Part shown: positions 7,878 to 18,865 of the stretch, in pieces
How positions within the stretch are numbered: the stretch's first letter is position 1
Layout of the letters: each line of letters begins with the position of its first letter
Source of the DNA: Phenylobacterium sp.
Lineage (GTDB): Bacteria > Pseudomonadota > Alphaproteobacteria > Caulobacterales > Caulobacteraceae
NCBI RefSeq assembly: GCF_030651185.1
Contig: NZ_JAUSCJ010000006.1
Coordinates: 1 to 64,000 of the forward strand
Direction of reading: 5' to 3'
Length of the DNA stretch: 64,000 nt
Made by a program: the position numbers and the translations under genes
Notes under the pieces: model-generated
What the model saw: the letters and a program-made list of their open reading frames with translations, nothing else
Database searches by the model: none
What the model was told of the DNA's origin: nothing

Positions 7878-8975
7878 CTATTTCCCGGTCTTCGGATTGA
7901 GCCGCGCCGTCCCGCCGCCTGGCAGACGCACCTCATAGGGGCCAAACCGCGCGTCCGGCTTCAGATAGTCCGTCGAGACGTACTGGGCGCCCGAGGCGAA
8001 GGCCGCCGTCTGTCGGGCGCGGTCATTGGCGCGGGCTTCCAGGGTGTCGGCGTCGGCCCGCGTGCGCACGATCAGGCCGCCCGCCAGCGCCGCGTCGATG
8101 CGGGCCTTCAACGCCTCCGGCTCGTTCAGGGTCACGTAGCCGGCCGCCGGCCCCTCGTCGGTGTTGATGAACATCGCCCGCCCTTCCAGCGACCTGCGGG
8201 CTCCCCGATAGAGGGCGGGCTTGGCGCCGCTTTCGTCCATGGCGAACATCACCTTGCCGCGGGCGGCCTTCAGGCTGGGCCAGCCGCCGGCCTTCACGGC
8301 CGCGGCCAGGGTGGCGGCCTTGCCCTGCACCTTGTCGGGCGTGATCAGGGCGCTCTCGGGGAAGACCGAGCGGATGTCGGCGTCGATCTGGTCCATGGCC
8401 TTGAGGTCGAAGGGAAGCGCGACCGTCGCGCCGGGCAGCCCGATGCCGCCTTCCTTCAGGTTCATGATCACCAGGATCGGCACATGGTCGGGATGCGCCT
8501 TCGACCAGGCGCGGATTTCGGCCAGGCAACCCAGGAAGGTCGGGCAGTTGGAGCGATAGTCGATGTCCTGGACGTGCATCACCTTGAACCCCGGCGCCTT
8601 CAGGGGCGTGAAGTCATAGGGCGAGGCCGCCCCGTTCTTGGCCATCCGCATCGCCAGGGGGTCGGCATAGAGGCCGCCCTCCGGATCGTTCAGCAGGTCG
8701 ATCTCAAGCTGCCGGACGTCGGCGTTGAGCTGATCGGTGAGGGGGGTGTGGGCGTAGTCCAGGGTGGCGGCCAGATCGGCCTTGGCCATCCGCAACAGGG
8801 CCATCTCGGCCGGCGCGATGGCCTGCTTGTAGCTGTTGTGGGTGCCAACCACCTGGATGGCGTTCATCGGCAGGGCGTCGACGGCGGCGCGCGTGCAGCC
8901 CGGCGCGCCGGACGGACGTTCCAGATCGCAGTTGGCCGCGACCGCGAGACCGGCAGCCAGAAGCAGATCAATCAT
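7878..8975 (-). CDS. PI-PLC-like phosphodiesterase, exported
   Basis: A 365-residue protein from the ATG at 8975, which gives a short signal peptide (MIDLLLAAGLAVAANC); longer frames to 9056 lack one. VVGTHNSYKQ carries the first catalytic His of the PLC-like TIM barrel, VRQLEIDLL supplies the Glu/Asp pair, and FKVMHVQDIDYR is in the place of the second active-site His. The family is the bacterial phosphatidylinositol-specific phospholipase C1-like, Ca-dependent type. It is expected to act in the periplasm on phosphodiester-linked head groups. The true substrate is unknown. Confidence 0.85.
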   Translation of the reverse strand: MIDLLLAAGLAVAANCDLERPSGAPGCTRAAVDALPMNAIQVVGTHNSYKQAIAPAEMALLRMAKADLAATLDYAHTPLTDQLNADVRQLEIDLLNDPEGGLYADPLAMRMAKNGAASPYDFTPLKAPGFKVMHVQDIDYRSNCPTFLGCLAEIRAWSKAHPDHVPILVIMNLKEGGIGLPGATVALPFDLKAMDQIDADIRSVFPESALITPDKVQGKAATLAAAVKAGGWPSLKAARGKVMFAMDESGAKPALYRGARRSLEGRAMFINTDEGPAAGYVTLNEPEALKARIDAALAGGLIVRTRADADTLEARANDRARQTAAFASGAQYVSTDYLKPDARFGPYEVRLPGGGTARLNPKTGK

Positions 8976-9135
8976 CGCCGTTTTCCCCACATCGTCCCGC
9001 GTCGGCGACACGGCCGCGCCTATCCCCGCCTTGGTGCGGCGATTCCATCCAACCATTGGTCTGCGAAGGATTTTTCAAGACTTGGCGTGCCATGGCTAAT
9101 TCCCTGGTTACCACGACGACGGCCTCGGGGGGGAC

Positions 9136-10643
<1,508 letters not shown>

Positions 10644-10647
<4 letters not shown>

Positions 10648-11147
10648 ATCTCGACGCTGATCTCCAGCGGGGTCGCGGGCAGCCGGCCCGCGGCGATGTC
10701 CGGCAGCAGCTCCCGCAGGCGTTCCGGATAGATCATCTCCTCCACGGCGGCGATCTCCTCGGGGCTCCACCACCGCATGTCGTCCATCAGCACCACCTCG
10801 TGCGGCTCCCAGGCCGCGCGGCTGGGGTCGCCGCCAGGACAGCGGGCGATGAAATAGCTCTCCTTCAGGATCACGGTCTCACTGTCGGCCAGGGTGAAGA
10901 CGCTGCTCCGCTCCCAGACGATGGGCCCCAACTCCACGGCGGTGAACCCGGTCTCCTCGGCGACCTCGCGCAGGGCGCCGGCCTCCAGGCTCTCGCCGGG
11001 CTCGACCCCGCCGCCGACCGTGAACCAGAAGCTCAGCTCAGCGGTCGGCGTGGCGCGTCCGCGCACAAGAAGCAGACGCCCCTGCGGATCGAACAACAGA
11101 ACCCGGGCCGTCAGACGCTCACGCACGAGGCGACAGGCTCCGCTCAA
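10644..11147 (-). CDS. Nudix hydrolase
   Basis: A 167-residue protein with a complete Nudix box, GGVEPGESLEAGALREVAEE followed by TGF, which coordinates the metal for hydrolysis of nucleoside diphosphates linked to another moiety. The Trp-rich region after it (ESYFIARCP, then MRWWSPEEI) is typical of the MutT/NUDT1-like group. The substrate cannot be inferred. The gene ends inside the histidine kinase gene on the other strand. Confidence 0.93.
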
Positions 11148-11360
11148 AGGACTTGATCGCCGCGCAGCGCGCCCACGCAGGTGTTGATTCAGAAACCACG
11201 CCCCGCGAGATATGCCGCCACTGTCCGGTATCAGACAAAATACTATCCCCGAAATGCTGCGCCAGAAGGCCGCAGCTTAGAACCAGGCCAAGAACGCAGT
11301 TTTCACAAGGCGTTAAGCCGCGCGGGCCCAGAATTTTCCCTGATCATAGGGACCAGCGCC

Positions 11361-12989
11361 TTGGCTGTCGCATCACACAGATTACTCGGCTTCGCATTCG
11401 CCAACGCCGACCTTCTTCTGGAGATCGCCGCGGACGGTCAGATCGCCTTTGCGATCGGGGCAAGCGAAGCCCTGTCCGGATCCCGCGAAACCGCCCTGGT
11501 GGGACGCAGCTGGCGCGACTTCATCGACACTCGGGACTGCGCCATGGTCCAGGCCCTGATCGACGGCCTGACCGACGGCAAGCGCGGCGGCCCTCTGGTG
11601 GTCACCCTGGCCGGAACCGGCGGTGTCGAGCGCGCCGCCGCGATGTCGGTGTTCCGCCTGCCCGGCAACGACGGCGCGATTTCCTGCACCTTCAGCCGCG
11701 CGGCTCCCGGCGCCAGCCACGGCCTGCATGACAAGGCGGGCCTCGAGGCCGTCACGGCGGCCCTGTTCGAAACCAGCAAGGCGACGGGCCTGGAGCTGGA
11801 ACTGGCCTTCATCGAAATGGGCGGCCTCACCTCCCTGCGCAAAGTTCTGGGGCCCGAGGCGGCCAAGGACATCGAACTGCGCCTGGCCGGCGCCCTGCGC
11901 GCCCAGTCTCATGGCGGCGGCGCGGCGGCCGATCTCGGCGGCGATCGCTATGCCCTGGTGCGCCATCAAGGCGAGAGCGGCGAGGCCCTGGCCCAGCGCC
12001 TGCTGCACCTGCTGGCCATCGATCCCGCCCACGGCGTCGAGGCCATGGCCAAGACCCTGTCGCTGAAGGGCGACGCGTCCCCGGCCCAACTGCTGCGCGC
12101 CATCCGCTATTCCCTCGACAACTTCATCAAGGACGGCCTCGACGCCGGAGCCCCGGCGTCGCTCAACGAGGCGGTCAGCCGCTCGGTGCGCCGCACCCTG
12201 GTGGAGGTCGGCGCCCTGGGCCAGGCCGTCGCCGACCGCGCCTTCCGCCTTGTTTACCAGCCGGTGGTGGACCTGAAGAAGTCCTGCGCGGTTCACCACC
12301 ACGAGGTCCTGGTCCGCTTCGGCGACAACGCCAGCCCCTTCCCCATGATCCGCATGGCCGAAGAACTGGACCTGATCGAACCCCTCGACCTGGCCGTGGT
12401 GGAACGCACCATCGCCAAGCTGGTGGAGAATCCCAACCTCAGCCTCGCCGCCAATATCTCCGGCCGCACCATCACCAGCCCGGCCTTTGTCGAGGCGGTC
12501 CGCACCCTGCTGGCCGCCAATCCCAAGGCGAACGGCCGCCTGTTGTTCGAACTGACCGAAAGCGCCGCCATCGAGGATCTGGCCCTCGCCGACCGTCATC
12601 TCCAGGCTCTGCGCGCGCAGGGCATCCTGATCTGCCTGGACGACTTCGGCGCGGGTGCCGCGTCGCTGGCCTACCTGCAGCAACTCTCGCTGGACATCGT
12701 GAAGATCGACGGCCGCTACATCCGCGAGCTGCAGCACGGTGGCCGGGAGTCCACATTCATCCGTCACCTGGTGACCATGTGCGGCGAACTCGGCGTCCGC
12801 ACCCTGGCCGAGATGGTGGAGACGCCCCAGGCTGAGGAAGCCGTCCGCCGCGCCGGCGTCGACTACGCCCAGGGATGGCTCTACGGCGCGCCCATGGACA
12901 CGCCCTTGATGACCGCCACCCTGGCCAACGCCACCCCCAACCCCAAGCCGGCCGCCCGTCGCGTCGGCTCGGTGGACAGCTGGGGCTAG
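11361..12989 (+). CDS. EAL-domain protein, c-di-GMP phosphodiesterase-like
   Basis: The frame is open from 11181, but its first 60 residues look non-coding. I favour the TTG at 11361 (AGGGA in front), giving 542 residues. Residues ~10-100 resemble a PAS domain, a GGDEF-like region without the GGDEF motif follows, and the C-terminal ~240 residues are an EAL domain. The EAL motif reads EVLVR; ANISGRT, FELTES, LDDFGAGAASLAYL and KIDGRYI are present, so most metal ligands are kept. It may hydrolyse c-di-GMP or bind it as an effector. No membrane segment is evident. Confidence 0.85.
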   Translation: MAVASHRLLGFAFANADLLLEIAADGQIAFAIGASEALSGSRETALVGRSWRDFIDTRDCAMVQALIDGLTDGKRGGPLVVTLAGTGGVERAAAMSVFRLPGNDGAISCTFSRAAPGASHGLHDKAGLEAVTAALFETSKATGLELELAFIEMGGLTSLRKVLGPEAAKDIELRLAGALRAQSHGGGAAADLGGDRYALVRHQGESGEALAQRLLHLLAIDPAHGVEAMAKTLSLKGDASPAQLLRAIRYSLDNFIKDGLDAGAPASLNEAVSRSVRRTLVEVGALGQAVADRAFRLVYQPVVDLKKSCAVHHHEVLVRFGDNASPFPMIRMAEELDLIEPLDLAVVERTIAKLVENPNLSLAANISGRTITSPAFVEAVRTLLAANPKANGRLLFELTESAAIEDLALADRHLQALRAQGILICLDDFGAGAASLAYLQQLSLDIVKIDGRYIRELQHGGRESTFIRHLVTMCGELGVRTLAEMVETPQAEEAVRRAGVDYAQGWLYGAPMDTPLMTATLANATPNPKPAARRVGSVDSWG

Positions 12990-13083
12990 GCGCCGGCCGC
13001 CCGAGCCCCGAGGCGTTCTGCGGGCGGCGATCTCCGCCACCAGCCGCTGATGGGCCCCGCAGACACTTGGAAGGCCCGGGGGA

Positions 13084-14907
13084 CTATCCCTGCGCCGCCA
13101 GCCACTCCGCCATGTGGCGCTCCAGCACGATCATCGGCATGGACCCCGAGAGCAGGGCCGCGTCGTGATAGGCCTTGAGATTGAATTTGGGGCCCAGCTT
13201 GGCCTTGGCGCCGTCGCGGATCGCCATCCAGCGGGTATGGCCGACCTTGTAGCTGCAGGCCTGGCCGGGCGCGACGCAGTAGCGTTCCACCTCCCGCTGG
13301 GCGCGGCTCTTCGGATAGCCGGTGACGGCGACCATGTAGTCGGTCGCCTTCTCGCGGCTCCAGCCCTTGGAATGCAGTCCAGTGTCGATCACCAGCCGTG
13401 AGGCGCGGAACAGCAGGGATTGCAGGAAGCCCGCCTCCCCCAAAGGATCGCCCTTGTAGGAGCCGGTCTCCGCCGCCAGTTGCTCGGCATAGAGCGCCCA
13501 GCCCTCGGAGAAGGCCGAGAAGCTGCCGCCCGTCCGCCGGATGATCGGGATGCGGGTGCTCTCCTGGGCCAGCGCGATCTGCAGGTGATGGCCGGGCGCC
13601 GTCTCGTGATAGACCAGGGTCGGTAGGTTATATTTCGGCCATTCGTGGGTGTCCTTCAGGTTGATGAAGAACGCCGCGGGCCGCGAGCCGTCCAGGGCCG
13701 CGCTCTGATAGTAACCGTTGGAAGCCCCGTCCTGGATGAAGGCCGGCACTCGCTTCACCTCCACCTTGGCCTTGGGCAGGGTGTCGAAGGCCAGCGGCAG
13801 GGTCTTGTAGACCTCGACGATCTGCACATTCAGCGCCGCGATCAGCTCGGCCCGGCCGGCATCGGTGTTGGCGTAGAGCTGGCTGGGATCGTTGTTCAGG
13901 CCGTTGAGGCGCTCGGCCACCGTGCCCTTTGTCATGCCCTGGCTTTTCAGGATGGTGTCCAGCCGGGCGGTGATGTCGGCCACCTGGTCGAGCCCCAGCT
14001 GATGGATTTCCTGCGGCGTCATGGTCGTGGTCGTGGAGGCTTCGCAGGCGTCGGCGTAGTAGGCCTCGGCGTTCTTCAGCCGACCGACGCCGGCCTCCGA
14101 GGTGGCGATGGCGCGGTTGGCCTGGACGGCGGCGATCTGGCGGTCGAGGGCGGGATAGATCTGCTCGGCGACGATCCTTGCGGCGGGCGTCGCGTAGTCG
14201 GCGGTGAGGCCCGCGGCCTTGGCCTTGGCGGCGAGCGAGGCCACCAGAACGGTCTTCTCCGGCGGCTGATCGCGCAGCGCCCTGAGCTGGGCCAGGGTCA
14301 GGTCGCAGATGAAGTCCGGCGGCACGACCCCGGCGGCCACGTCGGCCTTCATGCGCTCCAGGTCCTGGTCCAGCACCTTGCCGAAGGCCTGCAGGCGCGA
14401 GATCCAGGCGTCGGCGTCTGCGGTGGTCGCCACCCGGTGCTGGTTATCCAGGAAGTCGGGGATGTCCTGATAGGCGCCGTTCTGCTGGCTGATCACATAG
14501 GGCGAAAACCGGCCGCCCACCGCGCCGAACCTGTAGGCCTCGCCGTTCGAGACGGCGTGACTGTTCTGGTAGAGCACCACGTCGAGGTCGACCTTCGAGG
14601 CCGGCGACAAGGCCTTGCGGTCGATGGCGTTCAGCGCCGCAACCCGGGTTTTCACCTTGGCCAGCCGCGCCTCGCGGGCCTGCGCCGACCGCTCGTCGAG
14701 CTGGCTCTTCAGCGCCGCCCGCGCGCCCTTGTCGAGGCCAAGTCCGGTGGCCCGCTCCGGGCTGTCATCCACCTGATCTTCGAAGATCTTGTCCAGCAGG
14801 GTCCTGAGCTTGGCGTCCTCCGAACCCTGGGCCAGGGCGGGCGCCGCAGTCATCAGGGCTGCGCCGGCGGTGGTGGCGAGGAAGCTGCGGCGATCGAGAA
14901 GGGTCAT
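13084..14907 (-). CDS. DUF885 family exported protein, copy 2
   Basis: A 607-residue protein from the ATG at 14907. The N-terminus MTLLDRRSFLATTAGAALM is a Tat signal followed by a cleavage region (PALAQG). The C-terminal half contains YHETAPGHHLQIALAQES and FSEGWALYAEQLAAE, the metallopeptidase-like signature of DUF885 proteins, which are predicted zinc-dependent hydrolases of the periplasm. It lies 8 bases downstream of a clear paralogue of the same length, so the two arose by tandem duplication and are probably one operon. Confidence 0.9.
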   Translation of the reverse strand: MTLLDRRSFLATTAGAALMTAAPALAQGSEDAKLRTLLDKIFEDQVDDSPERATGLGLDKGARAALKSQLDERSAQAREARLAKVKTRVAALNAIDRKALSPASKVDLDVVLYQNSHAVSNGEAYRFGAVGGRFSPYVISQQNGAYQDIPDFLDNQHRVATTADADAWISRLQAFGKVLDQDLERMKADVAAGVVPPDFICDLTLAQLRALRDQPPEKTVLVASLAAKAKAAGLTADYATPAARIVAEQIYPALDRQIAAVQANRAIATSEAGVGRLKNAEAYYADACEASTTTTMTPQEIHQLGLDQVADITARLDTILKSQGMTKGTVAERLNGLNNDPSQLYANTDAGRAELIAALNVQIVEVYKTLPLAFDTLPKAKVEVKRVPAFIQDGASNGYYQSAALDGSRPAAFFINLKDTHEWPKYNLPTLVYHETAPGHHLQIALAQESTRIPIIRRTGGSFSAFSEGWALYAEQLAAETGSYKGDPLGEAGFLQSLLFRASRLVIDTGLHSKGWSREKATDYMVAVTGYPKSRAQREVERYCVAPGQACSYKVGHTRWMAIRDGAKAKLGPKFNLKAYHDAALLSGSMPMIVLERHMAEWLAAQG

Positions 14908-14915
14908 GGGAGCCT

Positions 14916-16766
14916 CTAGGCCTTGTTGGCGGCGATGTAGGTGTCGATCACGGCTTCCAGCACCGTCAGGGGCATGGCGCCCGACAGCAGGCCCGCGTCG
15001 TGGAACTTGCGGATATCGAACCGCGGGCCGAGCGCGGCCTGCGCCTTCTCCCGCAGGCGCAGCCAGGTGAGCTTGCCCACCATGTAGCTGCAGGCCTGGC
15101 CCGGCCACACGGAATACCGCTCGATCTCGGTGGTGGCCGCGCTGGTGGGGGAGCCGTCGATCGAGGTCATGGTCTCGATGGCCTTCTCGCGGCTCCAGCC
15201 CATGGCGTGCATCCCGGTGTCCACCACCAGTCGGCCCGAGCGGAACAGCGAGGACTGCAGGTAGCCGATCTCGGCGATGGGATCGTCGGCATAGACCCCC
15301 ATCTCCTGGGCCAGCTTCTCGGCATAGAGCGCCCAGCCTTCGCCATAGGCCGACAGGAAGCTCGCCCGCCGCAGCATGGGCAGGTCGGCCTCCTGCTGCA
15401 GGGTGAGCTGCAGGTGGTGGCCCGGAAGCCCCTCATGATAGGTGAGCGTCGGCAGGCTCCAGGTCGGATATTCGGCGGTGTCGCGCAGGTTGATCCAGTA
15501 GATGCCGGGCCGCGAGCCATCCAGGGTCGCCTGGTTGTAGTAGCCGCCGGGCGCCCCGGCCTCGATGAACTTGGGCACCCGCTTGATGTCCAGGGGCGCC
15601 TTGGGCAGCGTCCCGAAGTACTCCGGCAGCCGCTTGGCCATCGCCTGGACCTGCAGGTTGAGGTCGGCGATCAGCTTCTCCTTGCCCACGTCGGTGTTGG
15701 GATAGTGGTACTTTCTGTCTTTGTAGAGCGCCTGGATCCGCGCGCCGACGCTGCCCTTGCTGTAGCCCTGCGCCTTCAGGATGGTGTCGGCGCGCGCCGA
15801 CAGCTCCCTGGCCTGCTCAAGGCCGATCTGGTGAATTTCGGCGGCCGAGAGCGTGGTGGTGGTGGAGTTGCGAAGCGCCAGCGCGTAGTAGGCCTCGCCA
15901 TCGGGCCGCCCGCCGATGCCGGCGTCGTGCGTCGCCCTGGGTCGGATTTCCTTCATGAGGGCGATCTGCCGCTCCAGCGCGGGGCGCACCTTCTCCAGGT
16001 AGATCTTCGAGGCGTAGGCGCCGTAGTCGCCGGCGATCTGCTTGTCCTTCACCTTGGTCTCCAGCTGGGTCACCAGCGGGGACCTGTCGGGCGAGGTGCG
16101 CAGGTTGTTCATCTGCACCAGGGCGCCATCGATGGCGAAGTCCGGCGGGATCATGCCCAGCGCCACGTCGTGTCGGGTCCGCTCGGTCTCCTGGTCCATC
16201 TGGGTGGCGTAGGCCTCCAGCCGCGACAGATAGGCGTCGGCGTCACCCTTGGTCTCGATGACGTGCTGGTTGCCCAGGAAGTCCGGGGTGGAGCGATAGG
16301 AACCGTTCAGCTGCGACAGCACGTAAGGCTGCCCCGCGCCCTCCGGGCCGTACTTGAAGCGCTTGTTGGCCTCGTCGGTATTGGCCAGGCCGAAGATCAC
16401 CGAGTCGTAGTTGATGGCGCTCATGCCGGTCAGCTGCGAGCGGTCGATGGCCTTCATCCGGGCCAGCTGGTCGGCGGTGCGGGCGCGGTCCTTCTCCAGG
16501 TCGGCGATGGAGGCGTCCGACAGGCGGCGCTTGGCGTCGGCCCGCGCGCCCTTGTCGAGGCCGAGCTGGGTCACGAGTTCCGGCGCGTCGTCCAGCAGCT
16601 CCTCGAAGAGCGCGTCCAGCAGCTTGGCGAGCTGCGCGTTGGCGTTGGGTCCTGCCGGTGGCAGCGGGGCCGGCGCGGGCGGCAGGGTCGCGGGGCGGGC
16701 GGTGGCGCATCCCGCCAGGGCCAGGGTGGCGCCGGCGGTGGATAGAAGTTGGCGGCGGCTGAGCAT
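14916..16766 (-). CDS. DUF885 family lipoprotein, copy 1
   Basis: A 616-residue protein from the ATG at 16766. The N-terminus MLSRRQLLSTAGATLALAGC combines a twin-arginine motif with a lipobox, so it is probably a Tat-exported lipoprotein, in contrast to its soluble neighbour. It keeps the DUF885 core: YHEGLPGHHLQLTLQQEA and YGEGWALYAEKLAQE. It is the first gene of the pair and lies divergently from the SRAP-like gene. A longer frame reaching 17162 runs through that gene and is not credible. Confidence 0.9.
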   Translation of the reverse strand: MLSRRQLLSTAGATLALAGCATARPATLPPAPAPLPPAGPNANAQLAKLLDALFEELLDDAPELVTQLGLDKGARADAKRRLSDASIADLEKDRARTADQLARMKAIDRSQLTGMSAINYDSVIFGLANTDEANKRFKYGPEGAGQPYVLSQLNGSYRSTPDFLGNQHVIETKGDADAYLSRLEAYATQMDQETERTRHDVALGMIPPDFAIDGALVQMNNLRTSPDRSPLVTQLETKVKDKQIAGDYGAYASKIYLEKVRPALERQIALMKEIRPRATHDAGIGGRPDGEAYYALALRNSTTTTLSAAEIHQIGLEQARELSARADTILKAQGYSKGSVGARIQALYKDRKYHYPNTDVGKEKLIADLNLQVQAMAKRLPEYFGTLPKAPLDIKRVPKFIEAGAPGGYYNQATLDGSRPGIYWINLRDTAEYPTWSLPTLTYHEGLPGHHLQLTLQQEADLPMLRRASFLSAYGEGWALYAEKLAQEMGVYADDPIAEIGYLQSSLFRSGRLVVDTGMHAMGWSREKAIETMTSIDGSPTSAATTEIERYSVWPGQACSYMVGKLTWLRLREKAQAALGPRFDIRKFHDAGLLSGAMPLTVLEAVIDTYIAANKA

Positions 16767-16920
16767 CGCGCCCTCCCCGGGAGTTGTTACAATTGTTACG
16801 CGGACCCTAGGAGGCCCGCCCGGCCGGCGGAAGCCGTGCCGCGGGTTAATTCGCTGTAATCCGGCCGCTGGCCGGCGCGCGGCCTTGCTGGCCGAGAGGG
16901 TGGCGCGCATAGCACGCGAC

Positions 16921-17610
16921 ATGAGCATCGAATTCCACCTGCGGGTCCATCCGGGCGAAGACCTCCGGCGGTTCGAGACGACGCCGGTCTTCTGGTCCGA
17001 CACCCCGCCGCAGCGTCCCTGGGACGCGCCCATCAAGCCGACGGACCTGGCCTTCATGATCCGCGACGGCGCCGAGGGACTGGAAGCCGTGGCGCGCCGC
17101 TGGTGGATGGTGCCCGCCTTCCACAAGGGTCCGGTCCTCGCCTGGAAGACGCTGTGCGCCAATGCCGGGATCGAGGCGCTGGAGACCTCGCCGATCTTTC
17201 GCGAGCCCTACGCCGCCCGCCGCGCCCTGGTCCCGATGACCTCGTTCATCGCCTACGAGGAGCCGCCCGGCTGGCGCAAGGGTCAGCCCAAGCGTCGCTG
17301 GGAGGCCACCTGGACGCCCACCAGCCCCACCGACAAGGTCCGCTACTTCGCCGCCATCTGGGACCGGGCCGAGACGGCCGACGGGCCATTGGAAAGCTTC
17401 GCCATCGTCACCGGCCCGCCCGGCCCCGACCTCGCCGGCCTGCAGGACAGCCAACCGGCCGTGCTAACCCTGGCCCAGGGCCTGGACTGGCTGAATCTGG
17501 ACGGCCCCGGCAAGGCCAGCCTCGTCACGCAGACGCCCTCCGGGACCTATGACCTGACCGAGGCGCCGCGCGAGCAGGTGATGTCCCGCGAGCTGCGCCG
17601 CTCGCTCTAG
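16921..17610 (+). CDS. Divergent SRAP/YedK-like protein without catalytic Cys2
   Basis: A 229-residue protein whose middle aligns by eye with SRAP (DUF159) proteins: RRWWMVPAF for the usual RWGLVP, CANAGIEAL for NARSE, RRALVPMTSFIAYE for the RCLVP-GFYEW segment and FAIVTGPP for the FTILT strand. SRAP proteins form a DNA-protein crosslink at abasic sites through Cys2. Here the N-terminus is MSIEFH, without MCGR, and the later His of the HDRMP motif is Gln175 (LQDSQPAVL). Asn81 and a Glu at 113/114 remain. It may bind DNA without crosslinking, or have a new role. No alternative upstream start gives MCGR. Confidence 0.7.
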   Translation: MSIEFHLRVHPGEDLRRFETTPVFWSDTPPQRPWDAPIKPTDLAFMIRDGAEGLEAVARRWWMVPAFHKGPVLAWKTLCANAGIEALETSPIFREPYAARRALVPMTSFIAYEEPPGWRKGQPKRRWEATWTPTSPTDKVRYFAAIWDRAETADGPLESFAIVTGPPGPDLAGLQDSQPAVLTLAQGLDWLNLDGPGKASLVTQTPSGTYDLTEAPREQVMSRELRRSL

Positions 17611-18071
17611 CCTTCGGCCTTGGCGTCGCGGCCGTAGCGGTCGACCACCTGGGCCAGGCCCTTCAGGATCACCTTGCGGGTCGCCTCATCGGCCTCGGTC
17701 CGGTGCAGCAGGCGCAGGGAGGCCAGGTGCACCTGGACGCCCCGGTCATCGCGGCGGCCCGCCTCGCCCGCACGGTCCAGCAGCTCGCACAACGACCGCG
17801 CCGCCGTGGCCAGGCTGTCGTTGTCGAAGGCGCCGCAAAATGAGATCAGCCGCGCGGACTGCTCGTACATCGCCTCGGCGTCGAAGCCCGGGGTCGCCGC
17901 CATCGCGTCCATCGTCGCCAGCGCCTCATCGACCTCCGACAGGCAGGTCTCCCGGGACTCCTCCATCGCCGCGGCGCCGCGCTTCAGCGCCTCCGGCACG
18001 TAGAGGCCACCGGGCGCCTTGATCAGCTGGGCCAGCCGGGGGGTGACGTGGAACTTCCGGACGACGCTCAT
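17607..18071 (-). CDS. Helical protein coupled to response regulator, possibly CheE-like
   Basis: A 154-residue, largely helical protein. It starts inside the stop of the response regulator gene (4-base overlap), so the two are translationally coupled and likely work together. Its N-terminus (FHVTPRLAQLIKAPGG) recalls proteins annotated as CheE in Caulobacterales, where they sit in chemotaxis or phospho-signalling loci. There is no clear phosphotransfer His motif. The CheE assignment is tentative and rests on memory of the family, not a search. Confidence 0.6.
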   Translation of the reverse strand: MSVVRKFHVTPRLAQLIKAPGGLYVPEALKRGAAAMEESRETCLSEVDEALATMDAMAATPGFDAEAMYEQSARLISFCGAFDNDSLATAARSLCELLDRAGEAGRRDDRGVQVHLASLRLLHRTEADEATRKVILKGLAQVVDRYGRDAKAEG

Positions 18072-18661
18072 AGGGCGGCTTTCTGAGGGGCGATCATGTT
18101 GTTGAGTTCGTCTTGGGTCATGTTGTCGCCGGCCAGGGCGCCCACTTCGGCGGGTTGATCGTCGCGGCGGCGGCCGTCGGGGAATTCGGCGGGCATGCCG
18201 GACTGTTTGAACCGGCGATCGGGGCCGATGTAGGTGTCGGTCTCAATGAACATCCGCCGGCCCTGCGAAACCCACAGGATCCGCTCAAGGATCACCTTGG
18301 GCGTAATCGGCTTGGTGATGATGAAGTTGGCGCCACAATCGCGGGCCCGCATCACCTGGCTCTTGCGCGAGTGGGCGGTGACGACGATAGCCGGCACCAG
18401 TCGCCGTTCCTCGTCGTTCTGGTGCCGCACCCAGTGGACGAAATCATAGCCGTCCATGACCGGCATCTGGCCGTCGGTCATGATCAGGTCGATCCGCCGC
18501 GACTTGACGATTTCCATCGCCTCCATCGCCGAGGCGGCGCGCGCGATGTCCCGCATGCCAAAGCTGGCGAGCACACTGGCGAGCAAATCCAGCGCCTGGG
18601 CGTTGTCATCGACAATCAGGCCGCTGACGTTCTCCAGGTTTATGCGGGTGGTGCTCTGCAT
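18068..18661 (-). CDS. Single-domain response regulator with C-terminal extension
   Basis: About 197 residues from the ATG at 18661 (an earlier ATG lies at 18703). The receiver domain shows VDDN near the start, the phospho-accepting Asp in LIMTDGQMPVMDG, VVTAHS and FIITKPITP. The tail carries IGPDRRFK and FPDGRRRDD, a signature frequent in alphaproteobacterial CheY-like proteins of uncertain role. There is no DNA-binding domain, so output is probably by protein interaction, perhaps with the coupled downstream gene product. Confidence 0.88.
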   Translation of the reverse strand: MQSTTRINLENVSGLIVDDNAQALDLLASVLASFGMRDIARAASAMEAMEIVKSRRIDLIMTDGQMPVMDGYDFVHWVRHQNDEERRLVPAIVVTAHSRKSQVMRARDCGANFIITKPITPKVILERILWVSQGRRMFIETDTYIGPDRRFKQSGMPAEFPDGRRRDDQPAEVGALAGDNMTQDELNNMIAPQKAAL

Positions 18662-18865
18662 GCCCGCATATGGCGCTGCGATCCGTAAACGAGAGCTTTT
18701 CAACGCTCCGTTTACCCAGTTTGAGCATGCGAAACCTCAGGAGGCCAGCACGTCTGGCCGCACAACCTGCGCCGGACGACCAGTTGAAAGAACGCCGTCA
18801 TGTGGAATGGCCGCGCAGAGGTGGCAATTCGGGTTAAGATTCCGCGGCCTCACGACGGAGTTTCC

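Noticed and set aside
13645..16745. Long plus-strand frames opposite the two DUF885 genes
   Set aside because: Their products are low-complexity Gly/Arg/Val/Leu strings mirroring the codons of the genuine minus-strand genes.
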